Below, piece after piece: positions 26,241-35,430 of a stretch of 64,000 bases of DNA. The translations under genes and the position numbers were made by a program. The notes below the pieces were generated by a model. It saw only the letters and a program-made list of their open reading frames with translations. It was not told the origin of the DNA and did no database searches. This DNA comes from Acidithiobacillus_B sp049965315 (GTDB lineage: Bacteria > Pseudomonadota > Gammaproteobacteria > Acidithiobacillales > Acidithiobacillaceae). The DNA is taken from positions 23,204 through 87,203 of the forward strand of contig NZ_JBMFWL010000003.1 in the NCBI RefSeq assembly GCF_049965315.1, in the 5' to 3' direction. The first letter of the stretch is position 1. The number at the start of each line of letters is the position of its first letter.

Positions 26241-27055
26241 GCGGATGCCCCCCCAGGCGCAGCAATCGCCTTGGCGAGGGGCGCCATGAAGGCCTGCGCC
26301 GCGGCGAGCACCTCGGCATCGGACGTACAGGCACTCAACCGCTCGACCAGCGCACTGCCCACCACCACGGCATCCGCGCCGGGGGCCACCAAAGCCACCG
26401 TCTGCGCATCGCGAATGCCAAAACCAATGGCCACCGGCATGGACAGGGTCTGGCGCAGGCTGGCCACCCGGTCCAGCACTTCCTGCCAGTCAGCCTGTGC
26501 TGCCCCGGTAATGCCCCGCAAGGAAACATAATAGACAAAACCGCTACCAATGGCCTTTACCGCCGCCACCCGTTCCGCACCGCTGGTGGGGGCCAGCAGA
26601 AAAATGGGATCGATTTGATGGTTTTTGAGCAGTTCCGCATAATCGCTGCCCTCTTCCGGCGGCAGATCCACGAGGATCACCCCATCCACCCCGGCGTCCT
26701 TGGCGGCCAGGGCAAAGGGCTCCGCCCCCATGGCCTCCACCGGATTCAGATAACCCATGAGAATGATGGGGGTGTGCTGATTATGCAGGCGAAACTCGCG
26801 CACCCACTCCAGGACCATGCGCATCTTGACGCCGCGCGCCAGGGCGCGCTCACTGGCGCGCTGGATCGTTGGGCCATCGGCCATGGGGTCGGAAAAAGGC
26901 ACCCCCAGTTCGATGGCATCGGCCCCCGCCGCCACCAGGGCGTGCAATAGGGGCACCATCACCGCCAAGGAGGGATCCCCCGCCGTTACAAAGGGAATGA
27001 GCGCCGCCCGCTCCTGCTTTCCCAAACCGGCAAAAAGACCGCTCAGACGGCTCAT
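26237..27055 (-). CDS. trpA: TrpA, tryptophan synthase alpha subunit
   Basis: It cleaves indole-glycerol phosphate to indole, which is channelled to TrpB. It has 272 residues: ADAIELGVPFSDPMADGPTI holds the catalytic glutamate, the catalytic aspartate is in GVILVDLPPEEG, and the phosphate loop is VAIGFGIRDAQT. ATG at 27055 overlaps the trpB stop as ATGA. Confidence 0.97.
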   Translation of the reverse strand: MSRLSGLFAGLGKQERAALIPFVTAGDPSLAVMVPLLHALVAAGADAIELGVPFSDPMADGPTIQRASERALARGVKMRMVLEWVREFRLHNQHTPIILMGYLNPVEAMGAEPFALAAKDAGVDGVILVDLPPEEGSDYAELLKNHQIDPIFLLAPTSGAERVAAVKAIGSGFVYYVSLRGITGAAQADWQEVLDRVASLRQTLSMPVAIGFGIRDAQTVALVAPGADAVVVGSALVERLSACTSDAEVLAAAQAFMAPLAKAIAAPGGASA

Positions 27056-28251
27056 AAACGGATCCCTTCCCGTGCCGCTACGGTATGAATATCCTTGTCG
27101 CCCCGGCCGGACAGGTTGACCACGATGGTCTGCTCGGGGCGCATGCCCGGGGCCAGTTGAAAGGCATAGGCCAGGGCATGGGCCGATTCCAGCGCCGGAA
27201 TGATCCCCTCGGTACGGCTTAGGCGATGGAAGGCCGCCAAGGCCTCCACATCCGTGGCAGCCACATATTCGGCCCGCCCGATATCCTTGAGATAGGCATG
27301 CTCCGGCCCGACCCCGGGGTAGTCCAGCCCGGCGGAAATGGAGTGGGTAGCCAGGATCTGGCCGTCTTCGTCTTCCATGAGATAGGTACGGTTGCCGTGA
27401 AGCACCCCTGGCCGCCCTGCCGACAGGGGCGCCGCGTGCTGGCCGCTGGCCAAGCCCAGACCGCCCGCCTCCACACCAATCAGGCGCACCCCTTCATCCT
27501 CGATAAAGGGATAAAAGAGACCCATGGCATTGCTGCCGCCGCCCACACAGGCAATGCAGCAGTCGGGCAAGCGGCCGGTCAGCTCCAGACATTGGGCCCG
27601 CGCCTCCTCGCCGATGACCCGATGAAAATCACGGACCATGACCGGGTAGGGATGGGGACCGGCCGCCGTGCCGATCACATAAAAGGTATCTTCCACATTG
27701 GTCACCCAGTCACGCATCGCCTCATTGAGGGCGTCCTTCAGGGTGCGCGTCCCGCTGCTCACCGCCTCCACCCGCGCGCCCAGGAGTTTCATGCGGAATA
27801 CGTTGATGGACTGGCGCTGAATGTCCTCTTCGCCCATGTAGATCACGCATTCCATGCCATTGCGCGTGGCCACCGTGGCCGTGGCCACCCCGTGCTGGCC
27901 GGCCCCCGTCTCGGCAATGATTCGCCGCTTGCCCATGCGGCGGGCCAGGAGCACCTGGCCGACGGCATTGTTGATCTTGTGGGCGCCGGTATGGTTGAGG
28001 TCTTCCCGCTTGAGATAGATCTGCGCTCCGCCCAGTTCTCGGGAGATGCGCTCGGCATGAAAGAGCGGATTGGGTCGGCCGACGAATTGCTTCAGTTCGC
28101 TGTGCAGCTCCGCAAGGAATTCCGGATCCTTCTGGGCCAGTGCATAAGCCCGATCCAGCTCCTCCAGGGCCGTGACCAGCGTTTCTGCCACGAAACGCCC
28201 GCCGTAGGGCCCAAAGTGTCCCAACTTGTCTGGTAAGGTATACGCTGCCAT
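27052..28251 (-). CDS. trpB: TrpB, tryptophan synthase beta subunit
   Basis: A PLP enzyme joining indole and serine. It has 399 residues: DKLGHFGPYGGRFVAETL at the N-terminus, PLP lysine in LNHTGAHKINNAVGQ, and phosphate-binding CVGGGSNAMGLFYPF. The ATG at 28251 overlaps the trpF stop as TGATG, so I prefer it to the GTG directly before it. trpC, trpD, trpE and trpG are elsewhere. Confidence 0.97.
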   Translation of the reverse strand: MAAYTLPDKLGHFGPYGGRFVAETLVTALEELDRAYALAQKDPEFLAELHSELKQFVGRPNPLFHAERISRELGGAQIYLKREDLNHTGAHKINNAVGQVLLARRMGKRRIIAETGAGQHGVATATVATRNGMECVIYMGEEDIQRQSINVFRMKLLGARVEAVSSGTRTLKDALNEAMRDWVTNVEDTFYVIGTAAGPHPYPVMVRDFHRVIGEEARAQCLELTGRLPDCCIACVGGGSNAMGLFYPFIEDEGVRLIGVEAGGLGLASGQHAAPLSAGRPGVLHGNRTYLMEDEDGQILATHSISAGLDYPGVGPEHAYLKDIGRAEYVAATDVEALAAFHRLSRTEGIIPALESAHALAYAFQLAPGMRPEQTIVVNLSGRGDKDIHTVAAREGIRL

Positions 28252-28880
28252 CACCCCTCCGCTCGCCGATCCGCTGCGCGAACACGCGCCACAAAGTCCC
28301 GCATTTTGCCATGATCCTTGCGTCCCGGCGATGCCTCGACGCCACTGCTCACGTCCACTGCGTAGGGCCGGGTGACTGCGATGGCCTCCGCCACATTATC
28401 CGGCGACAGGCCCCCGGCCAGGATCAGCGGCTTGTCCAGCGTCGGCAAGGGCCACCAGGAAAAGGGCTCACCGGAGCCCCCCCACAAGCGGGGCGCCGCC
28501 CGATCCAGCAAAAAACCCCGGGCGTCGGGATGGGTTCGCAGCTTCGGCCGCAAATCCTCCTCGCCCAATACCCGCAGCGCCTTGATATAGGGCCGACCAA
28601 AGCCCGAGCAGTCCGCAGCAGTCTCATCGCCATGGAATTGCAGGAAATCGAGGGGGCAGGACTGCAGGACCTCCTCCACCCACGATCTCTGGGCATTCAC
28701 AAAAAGGCCAACCGTGCTCACAAAGGGCGGCAATGCCGCCAGGATGCCAGCAGCGGCCGCCACCCCGATGGCTCGGGGACTGGGCGGGTAAAAGACCAGA
28801 CCAATGGCATCCGCTCCCGCCTCGGCGGCCGCCAGGGCGTCGTCCATTGTAGTGATACCGCAAATCTTGATTCGCACCAT
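28251..28880 (-). CDS. trpF: TrpF, phosphoribosylanthranilate isomerase
   Basis: It carries out the Amadori rearrangement of PRA in tryptophan synthesis. It has 209 residues: catalytic cysteine in VRIKICGITTMDDALAAAEA, AIGLVFYPPSPRAI, LAGGLSPDNVAEAI and VDVSSGVEASPGRKDHGKM. ATG at 28880. The 62-base gap before it (from truA) is the largest in this part of the cluster; I see no promoter or terminator in it. Confidence 0.96.
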   Translation of the reverse strand: MVRIKICGITTMDDALAAAEAGADAIGLVFYPPSPRAIGVAAAAGILAALPPFVSTVGLFVNAQRSWVEEVLQSCPLDFLQFHGDETAADCSGFGRPYIKALRVLGEEDLRPKLRTHPDARGFLLDRAAPRLWGGSGEPFSWWPLPTLDKPLILAGGLSPDNVAEAIAVTRPYAVDVSSGVEASPGRKDHGKMRDFVARVRAADRRAEG

Positions 28881-28942
28881 CAGGGGATTCTAACATCTGC
28901 GCCCTTGCGGGAACATGGCCCGGCCCAGGGCTCCGCTCCGGG

Positions 28943-29758
28943 TCATCCGGCAAAGGGCAGCACCGGATCAATGGGCAAAGCAAAGGCGTCAGGATAACGC
29001 GGCGCCACGAAATAAAGGCCGCCCGGGGGGGCAGTGGTGGCCGCCAGGCGCCGGTCCCGACTGCCGAGGACTTCCGCGGCCCAGGCGACGGGCCGCTCCC
29101 CGGCGCCGATGGCGATGAGCACACCGGCCAGATTGCGCACCATGTGATGCAAAAAGCCATCGGCTTCGGCATCGATGATCACCTGTTCACCCCGGCGACA
29201 CACCTGTAACAGGCGCAGATCGCGAACCGGCTGCCGGGCCTGGCAGGCAGCGGCCCGAAAGGCGGAGAAATCATGGGTACCCAGCAACGATTGGGCCGCC
29301 GCCTGCATCCGCTCCACCTGCAGAGGCCGATACACCCAGGCATAATGCTGGCGAAACAGCGCCGGGCGCTGGCGGCGGTTGAGAATGACGTAACGGTAGC
29401 GGCGTGCCGTGGCCGAAAAGCGAGCGTGAAAATCCGTCCCCACCGACCGGGCCCAGCGGATGCTCACGGCCTCGGGCAAATATGCGCTCCCTCCCCGCAC
29501 CCAGGCGCTTTCGGGCCGATCAACCGTCGTATCAAAATGCGCCACCTGACAGAGGGCGTGAACGCCCGTGTCGGTCCTGCCGGCCACCACCACTTCCACA
29601 GCTTGTCGGGCTATTCGCGCCAAAGCCGTTTCGACGGCCCCCTGCACACTGGCCTGCCCCACCTGCCGCTGCCATCCGCAAAAGCCGCTGCCATCATACT
29701 CGATGCCCAAAGCCCAGCGAACGATGGACGTCTCCGCACGCGTGCTGCCAGCCGCCAT
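28943..29758 (-). CDS. truA: TruA, tRNA pseudouridine(38-40) synthase
   Basis: It makes pseudouridine at positions 38, 39 and 40 of the tRNA anticodon arm. It has 271 residues with catalytic aspartate in VVAGRTDTGVHALCQVAHFD, GTHDFSAFRAAACQA and FLHHMVRNLAGVLIAIGAG. ATG at 29758, 8 bases after the fimV stop. The fimV-truA-trpF order is the same as in Pseudomonas. Confidence 0.96.
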   Translation of the reverse strand: MAAGSTRAETSIVRWALGIEYDGSGFCGWQRQVGQASVQGAVETALARIARQAVEVVVAGRTDTGVHALCQVAHFDTTVDRPESAWVRGGSAYLPEAVSIRWARSVGTDFHARFSATARRYRYVILNRRQRPALFRQHYAWVYRPLQVERMQAAAQSLLGTHDFSAFRAAACQARQPVRDLRLLQVCRRGEQVIIDAEADGFLHHMVRNLAGVLIAIGAGERPVAWAAEVLGSRDRRLAATTAPPGGLYFVAPRYPDAFALPIDPVLPFAG

Positions 29759-29766
29759 CGGAGTAA

Positions 29767-31953
29767 CTAAAGGGCTGCCAGCAACTGCCGGGCTTCCCCC
29801 TGCTGCTCGCTGCCGCCTTCCTTGACGACCTCCTCAAGCAATTCCCGCGCCGACTCCCCATCGCCCATTTCCAGATAGGCCTTGGCGAGATCCAGTTTGG
29901 TTCCCACCGCGTCCCAGTCCAAGGCACTGGCTGCGCCAACGATCTCCTCCCCTTCGGCACCGGCCGGGGCGGAAACGGCTGCCGGCTCTGCGGCAAGGGC
30001 AAGCCCTGCGCTGCGCGCCGGCGCTTCATCCAAGGCGCGGAACTGCTCGTCGATGGAACGCAACAGGCGTTCCTTTTCCACCTCTGAAAAACGCAGGGCT
30101 TCTTCTTCGGCAGCCGCCTCCTCCACGGGAGGGGAAGTCGTTTCGGCAGGTTTTTCGCCAAAGGCCGCACCGAGGTCGAATTCGAGCACATCCGCAGCCA
30201 ATGGAACGGATTCCGGCGCCGCGGCGGGATGTTCTGCCGCCTCCCCCTGGAAGGGTGCCGGGACCACTTCCGGAACAGTGGCGGCAATGGTGGCCTCTGC
30301 GGGAACGGCCGCGCCCCCGGAGGCCGCCGCCGCCTCTTCCGGTGCGGCGAAGAGGGCATTGCCCGGGAAGAGTTGCGCACCCTGCGCCGCGACCTCTTGC
30401 CAGGCGCTATTGTGCGGCCCGAAACGCCCGCGCATCCGCTCGGCCAGTTCCAGGTAATCGTCACGGCGATCCATGCCGGCATAGACGTCGAGCAGCTTTA
30501 CATAGAGGTCCTTGCGCCGGGGTGCGTCCTCCAGGGCCTCGGAGAGAACGGCCGCCGCCTGCTCCGCTTTGCCATAGGTAAGATACATATCGGCCTGTTC
30601 CACCGGGTCCACATCCACGATCTCTTCCACCGGCTTTTCCACCGGGGTGGGCATGGGTGCCGGCGGCGCTACGGCCGGCGCCGCGGCGATGGACGCGGCA
30701 GGCGCTACGGCCACCGGTATTGGCGTAGGTTTCGGCGCCGGCGCTGCGGCCGGGCTCGGAGCGGACGCCATGGTCATTATTTTCTGGGAAATTTCACGTT
30801 GCCGTTTTTCGTTCTGTTTCTGCCGCCCATACAGCCATAGGAAGAGCAGGAGCAGCAATACGTTGCCGCCCAAGGAGGCCCACAACAGCGGGTTATGCAA
30901 GGGATTCGCCGTCGCCCCCTGTTCTTTGGCCAGGGCGCCGAGTTGCGCTCCCTGACTGGCGATGAGCCGCTCTTCCGCAGCGAGCCGATTGCCCAGGGAC
31001 TGCACCTGCGCCGCAAGGGCGCCATTTTCCTTCACCAGGGCGGCGGTCCGCTGCTGCAATTGGCCAAGGAGGTCCGCAGCGGCGCTGCCGGCCGAGGCCG
31101 TAGGGGCAAGAACGGCCGTTGCCGGTGCGCTGGACAGCACCAGATGCGTGGCCGGCCCTGCCTTGCCAGCGGGCGCCGCAGCAGTGGGCTGGACAGCAGG
31201 CGTAGCGCGCTGTCCGGCGAGGAAGGCCGTTGCCTGAGCCGGCGCCATGCCCTGCACCTGACCCAGGGTGGGCACACGCAAGATGCTGCCAGCGTACAGA
31301 TAGGATGGATTGCCGTTTTTGAAGGCCGCGGGGTTGGCCTTGATCAGCGCCGCCATGACCTGATCGAGGGTTACGGCATTGCTGCGGGTGATGGACTGGG
31401 CGATTTGAAAGAGGCTTTGGTTATTCCGCACCGGCCCGTATCGCCTTACCCCGGCCCAGCCGTAAACCAGGGGCGCAGCGGCTGCCGGGCGCGATGCGGG
31501 GGCCGCATACGCGGGAGCCCCTTGCGCGCTGGGGGTTTCGGCGCCAGACGGCGCGGCGGCGAGATAGCTGCCCAGGCTGCTCCGTGCCGTGTATTCGCGC
31601 ACGATGCGCCCGCCGGACCAGTCGAGCTGAACGAGGAAGGACAGGCTGGGCGTGGGCAGGGGCACGGGGCTGGTAATCAGGACCGCCGGATGCTGGTCGG
31701 TACGGATCTGGAAATGCCAGTGCTCCAGCCCCTGGGCCACGGGCAGATGGATCATGGCAAAGGCGCTGCTGGACGCCAGGGATACCCGTACATCGCCGGC
31801 TTCCTGGGGCGTCAAGGAGCGGATGGGGATCTCGGCGCGGAAGGGTTCCCCTGGCGCAGACAGGACCTGCAGTTCTCCCAGCCCCACGGCCTGGGCCACT
31901 CCCGGCAGCAGGATCCCCACCCCGAGCAGGGTACGCAACCATTTTTTATCCAT
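29767..31953 (-). CDS. fimV: FimV-like cell-pole scaffold protein
   Basis: FimV organises the cell pole and type IV pilus assembly. It has 728 residues: signal peptide (KWLRTLLGVGILLPGVAQA), FimV N-terminal domain (GLGELQVLSAPGEPFRAEIP), a LysM peptidoglycan-binding domain around residues 165-240, and a coiled-coil/glutamine-rich region. One membrane helix follows near 370-390 (NVLLLLLFLWLYG), then a cytoplasmic part with a TPR-like block and the C-terminal FimV helix (LDLAKAYLEMGDGESARELL). ATG at 31953 with GAGGAAGG upstream. No pilus gene is nearby. Confidence 0.9.
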   Translation of the reverse strand: MDKKWLRTLLGVGILLPGVAQAVGLGELQVLSAPGEPFRAEIPIRSLTPQEAGDVRVSLASSSAFAMIHLPVAQGLEHWHFQIRTDQHPAVLITSPVPLPTPSLSFLVQLDWSGGRIVREYTARSSLGSYLAAAPSGAETPSAQGAPAYAAPASRPAAAAPLVYGWAGVRRYGPVRNNQSLFQIAQSITRSNAVTLDQVMAALIKANPAAFKNGNPSYLYAGSILRVPTLGQVQGMAPAQATAFLAGQRATPAVQPTAAAPAGKAGPATHLVLSSAPATAVLAPTASAGSAAADLLGQLQQRTAALVKENGALAAQVQSLGNRLAAEERLIASQGAQLGALAKEQGATANPLHNPLLWASLGGNVLLLLLFLWLYGRQKQNEKRQREISQKIMTMASAPSPAAAPAPKPTPIPVAVAPAASIAAAPAVAPPAPMPTPVEKPVEEIVDVDPVEQADMYLTYGKAEQAAAVLSEALEDAPRRKDLYVKLLDVYAGMDRRDDYLELAERMRGRFGPHNSAWQEVAAQGAQLFPGNALFAAPEEAAAASGGAAVPAEATIAATVPEVVPAPFQGEAAEHPAAAPESVPLAADVLEFDLGAAFGEKPAETTSPPVEEAAAEEEALRFSEVEKERLLRSIDEQFRALDEAPARSAGLALAAEPAAVSAPAGAEGEEIVGAASALDWDAVGTKLDLAKAYLEMGDGESARELLEEVVKEGGSEQQGEARQLLAAL

Positions 31954-32016
31954 ATTTCCTTCCTCTTTCGATGACGACCGCCCGATCAAGCCCTGGTTTC
32001 AGGTAACTCCGCAGCG

Positions 32017-33042
32017 CTATAAATAGTCGCGGATCAATATTTCCGCAATCTGCACACTGTTGAGGGCCGCACCCTTGCGAATATTGTCCGCCACCACCCA
32101 GAAATTGATCCCCCGCTCATGGGAACAATCCTCACGGATACGCCCGACGAAGGTGGCGTCGTGGGTGGCAGCGTCCAGGGCGGTGGGCCACAGGCCCGCC
32201 GCAGGATCATCCATCACCGTCACCCCGGGGGCATCGGCAAGGAGGGCGCGCACGCTCGCAGCCGATATTTTTCCCTTGGTGACCACATTGACGGCCTCGG
32301 AGTGCCCATAGAAAACCGGCACGCGCACACAGGTAGCGGTCAGGGCAAGATCCGGTAATTCCATGATCTTGCGGGTTTCCCACAACATCTTCATTTCTTC
32401 CTTGGTATAACCGTTGTCCTGGAAGACATCGATTTGCGGCAGGCAGTTGAAGGCGATGCGTTGGGGAAAGACCTCGCAGACCGGTTCCTGATGCGTATAA
32501 ATCGCCATGGTCTGCGCACCCAGCTCGTTGATGGCGCGGTGCCCGGCGCCGCTCACCGCCTGATAAGTGGCCACCACCACCCGTTCGATGCCTACGGCAT
32601 CGGCGATGGGCTTGAGGACCAGCAGCATCTGGATGGTAGAACAGTTGGGGTTGGCAATGATGCCGTGGCGGCGATAATCGGCAATGCGCTGCGGGTTCAC
32701 CTCCGGCACCACCAGGGGGATCTCGTCGTCGTAGCGAAACTGCGAGGTATTGTCAATGACCACGCAGCCGGCCGCCGCGGCTTTGGGGGCATATTCGGCG
32801 CTAATCTTGGCCCCCGCCGAAAAAAGGCCGATGTCGACCTGCGACCAGTCGAAATCCGCCGCGTCCTGCACCGTATGATAGTGGCCGCGAAACAGCAGCT
32901 TGCTGCCGGCGGAGTGGCTGCTGGCCAAAAGGAAGAGTTGATCCACCGGGAATTGGCGTTCCTGGAGGATCTCCAGCATCGTTTCCCCGACGGCGCCGGT
33001 GGCGCCGAGAATGGCAATGTTGTAATTTTGTTTTTTCATCAT
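32017..33042 (-). CDS. asd: Asd, aspartate-semialdehyde dehydrogenase
   Basis: It makes aspartate semialdehyde for lysine/diaminopimelate, threonine and methionine. It has 341 residues: NADP loop ILGATGAVGETML, catalytic cysteine in IIANPNCSTIQM, YQAVSGAGHRAINEL, and GHSEAVNV near the active-site histidine. Two adjacent ATGs at 33042 and 33039; the second overlaps the leuB stop. It supplies the homoserine route used by metZ in the same series of genes. Confidence 0.96.
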   Translation of the reverse strand: MMKKQNYNIAILGATGAVGETMLEILQERQFPVDQLFLLASSHSAGSKLLFRGHYHTVQDAADFDWSQVDIGLFSAGAKISAEYAPKAAAAGCVVIDNTSQFRYDDEIPLVVPEVNPQRIADYRRHGIIANPNCSTIQMLLVLKPIADAVGIERVVVATYQAVSGAGHRAINELGAQTMAIYTHQEPVCEVFPQRIAFNCLPQIDVFQDNGYTKEEMKMLWETRKIMELPDLALTATCVRVPVFYGHSEAVNVVTKGKISAASVRALLADAPGVTVMDDPAAGLWPTALDAATHDATFVGRIREDCSHERGINFWVVADNIRKGAALNSVQIAEILIRDYL

Positions 33043-34127
33043 ATTCCTTCATCAATCTGCGCCAGTGCGGCGACGACTGCCTGGCCCATGGCCCGGGTCC
33101 CGAGCAGATGCGTTCCCGGGCTCGCAATATCTGCCGTCCGATAGCCGCTGTCGAGCACGCGCAGCACCGCCCGCTCCACCCGCTCGGCCCAGGCCTCGGC
33201 CCCCAGGGAATAACGCAACATCATGGCCACCGAAAGGATGGTGGCCAGGGGATTGGCCTTGTCCTGGCCGGCGATGTCCGGCGCCGATCCATGGATGGGC
33301 TCGTACATGGCCCGTCCCTCCCCCAGGGAGGCCGACGGCAGCATGCCGATGGATCCCGTAAGTTGACTCGCCTCGTCGGAGAGAATATCGCCGAAGATAT
33401 TGCCCGTAAGCAGCACGTCGAATTGCGCCGGGGCGCGGACCAGTTGCATGGCGGCGTTGTCCACATACATATGGCTCAGGGCCACATCGGGGTACTCCCG
33501 GGCCACCTCCGTAACGACCTCCCGCCAAAGACGGGTGGTTTCCAGGACATTGGCCTTGTCCACCGAGCACAACTGCTTGCGCCGCCCTTGGGCCGCCCGA
33601 AAGCCCACGTGGGCGATACGGCGAATCTCGGCTTCATCGTACACCATGGTGTTGAAGGCGCGACGCAAGCCGTCGGGACCCGTCTCACTGCCCCGCGGTT
33701 GGCCAAAATAGATATCCCCGGTGAGTTCGCGCACCACCAGGATATCCACATCCCGGACCAATTCCGGCCGCAGCGGCGATGCGGCCAGGAGTTGGGGAAA
33801 GATCTGCACCGGCCGCAGATTGGCGTACAGATCCAATCCCTTGCGGAGACGCAGCAGACCCTGCTCCGGACGCTGGGCGGGCGGCAGGGCGTCCCATTGG
33901 GGCCCCCCCACGGCGCCGAGGAGGACCGCATCGGCCTCCAGGGCCATCCGCAGGGATTCCGGAGGCAGCGGGTCGCCGCACCGATCGATGGCCGCCCCTC
34001 CCACGGCTCCCTCCATACACTGCAGATGCAGGCCTGCGGCCGTATTGACCGCATCCAGTACCAGGCGAGCGCTGGCGACGATCTCCGGGCCAATGCCGTC
34101 GCCGGCAAAAATGGCGATTTTCTTCAT
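33039..34127 (-). CDS. leuB: LeuB, 3-isopropylmalate dehydrogenase
   Basis: The third step of leucine synthesis. It has 362 residues with FAGDGIGPEIVASARLVL at the N-terminus, ELTGDIYFGQPRG, the metal-binding DILSDEASQLTGSIGMLPSA, and EPIHGSAPDIAGQDKANP. ATG at 34127 overlaps the stop of the unknown gene upstream. leuC and leuD, which normally stand before leuB, are not here. Confidence 0.97.
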   Translation of the reverse strand: MKKIAIFAGDGIGPEIVASARLVLDAVNTAAGLHLQCMEGAVGGAAIDRCGDPLPPESLRMALEADAVLLGAVGGPQWDALPPAQRPEQGLLRLRKGLDLYANLRPVQIFPQLLAASPLRPELVRDVDILVVRELTGDIYFGQPRGSETGPDGLRRAFNTMVYDEAEIRRIAHVGFRAAQGRRKQLCSVDKANVLETTRLWREVVTEVAREYPDVALSHMYVDNAAMQLVRAPAQFDVLLTGNIFGDILSDEASQLTGSIGMLPSASLGEGRAMYEPIHGSAPDIAGQDKANPLATILSVAMMLRYSLGAEAWAERVERAVLRVLDSGYRTADIASPGTHLLGTRAMGQAVVAALAQIDEGI

Positions 34128-34681
34128 GCCAGATCCTTTTTCATGACAACGCGGATAATATAGGGATTTTCCTTTCCCGGCTCGGGATTTTCGGGGATAT
34201 GGGTAAACGGGTAAACCCCGGCGCCCAGCCCAAAGTCATCGGCCTCGACAATGCGGCGCTGGGGCCCGGTGGCCTGTTCCGGATGGGTCAGGGAAAAGCT
34301 CACCCCGACCGCCCCTTCGCGCTGGCGTGCGGCCTCCAGATACATACGCCGGGTGATTTCCCCATGCAAGACCCGGAAAAAGCGCGCCACCGTATCCGCG
34401 GAAACGCCGAAACGCGCTTCCAGCCCGGCCTCTGCCTCCAAGCGCTGGGCGCTGCGGCGCGGCAAATCGCGCAGGAAATCGCCCGCCCGCGCCGTCGCCA
34501 GGAGCAAGGCCCGCAACTCCGCGTTCTCGGCCAGCTCGCCGAAGCCGTTATAATGGGCAATAAACAAGGGCTCCGGCAAAGGCAGTTCGGCCACCCGTTC
34601 CTGTGGTGGTATGCCCGCATCCACCAGTACGCCGGCCGGGGCCCGGGCCGGGTGATTTTTCCCGCGTAACCAATCCCACAT
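34124..34681 (-). CDS. Conserved-looking protein of unknown function, first gene of the leuB-asd unit
   Basis: I do not recognise this 185-residue soluble protein. No signal peptide or membrane helix is visible. An acidic/hydrophobic block (PLPEPLFIAHYNGFGELAEN) is followed by a helical region rich in Arg, Ala and Leu (residues about 60-130) and a C-terminal beta-like part ending FTHIPENPEPGKENPYIIRV. It is not LeuD: none of the LeuD signatures are present. ATG at 34681 with TTGGGAG upstream. It is coupled to leuB by an ATGA overlap, so it is certainly expressed with it. Confidence 0.75.
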   Translation of the reverse strand: MWDWLRGKNHPARAPAGVLVDAGIPPQERVAELPLPEPLFIAHYNGFGELAENAELRALLLATARAGDFLRDLPRRSAQRLEAEAGLEARFGVSADTVARFFRVLHGEITRRMYLEAARQREGAVGVSFSLTHPEQATGPQRRIVEADDFGLGAGVYPFTHIPENPEPGKENPYIIRVVMKKDLA

Positions 34682-34800
34682 GGAGTTCTCCCAATTCCCA
34701 GCGGAACCTATTTGTGAAAGGATAACATGAACTCTTTTTTCACGGCAGAAGGGGGTGCCATGGCGGCTCCATTCACAGATTCCGCTGTGCCCGATGACCG
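34682..34800. promoter_or_regulatory. Divergent promoter region between the leuB unit and the mob-moe cassette
   Basis: This 119-base gap is the only place from which both divergent units can start. It is AT-richer than its surroundings, with TTTGTGAAAGGATAACAT and a run of seven T near 34734-34740. I could not assign hexamers to either direction with confidence. Confidence 0.4.
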
Positions 34801-35430
34801 ATGGTAACGAAATTGGAAAGACAGCCATTGCCCGGCGCCGGGACCGAAGCAGCGGAACGGCGGCATCCCGTGACCGCCCCTTTGCCCATTACGGGTCTCA
34901 TTCTGGCCGGCGGCGCCGGGCGGCGCATGGGCGGCGCAGACAAGGGCTGGCTGTCCTGGCACGGCCGGCCCTTGATCGATCAGGCCTTGCAACGCCTCAA
35001 AGGCCCCGTTGCGGAGATCGTCATCAGCGCCAACCGCAATCTGGATCGCTACGGCCAACTGGGCTATCCGGTGCTCACGGATCCTCAACCCGGTTTCCAG
35101 GGCCCCCTCCAGGGCCTCCTGGCGGGCCTGCAGGCGGCGCGGCAACCCTGGCTGCTGAGCCTCCCGGTGGATAGCCCTGCCCTTCCCGAAGATATCGCGG
35201 CGCGCTTTTGGGAGGCGCGGGGGCAAAGCGATATCGTGGTGGCGCGCAGCGAGACCCACTGGCAGGCGGTGCTCTGCCTGTGCCGGAGCGGGCTCGCCCC
35301 CCACCTGCTTCATTATCTGGAAAGGGGTGGGCGGCGCGCCCAGGACTGGTTTCGCGATCTCGACTATCGCACCCTGACCCTGCCGGCAGAGAGTTTCCGC
35401 AACTGCAACCGTCCCGAGGACCTGGAATGA
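34801..35430 (+). CDS. mobA: MobA, molybdenum cofactor guanylyltransferase
   Basis: It attaches GMP to molybdopterin to form the MGD cofactor of DMSO-reductase-type enzymes. It has 209 residues, with GTP-binding LAGGAGRRMGGADKGWLSW, PVLTDPQPGFQGPLQGLLAG and LPVDSPALPEDI. The DSP replaces the more usual DTP-type triad. The first ~25 residues before ITGLILAGG are not family sequence; GTG at 34870 is a possible alternative start. Its stop overlaps the mobB start (ATGA). Confidence 0.9.
   Translation: MVTKLERQPLPGAGTEAAERRHPVTAPLPITGLILAGGAGRRMGGADKGWLSWHGRPLIDQALQRLKGPVAEIVISANRNLDRYGQLGYPVLTDPQPGFQGPLQGLLAGLQAARQPWLLSLPVDSPALPEDIAARFWEARGQSDIVVARSETHWQAVLCLCRSGLAPHLLHYLERGGRRAQDWFRDLDYRTLTLPAESFRNCNRPEDLE

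Noticed and set aside
34124..34681. The gene upstream of leuB as leuD
   Set aside because: No aconitase-swivel signature of LeuD is present, and leuC is not adjacent.
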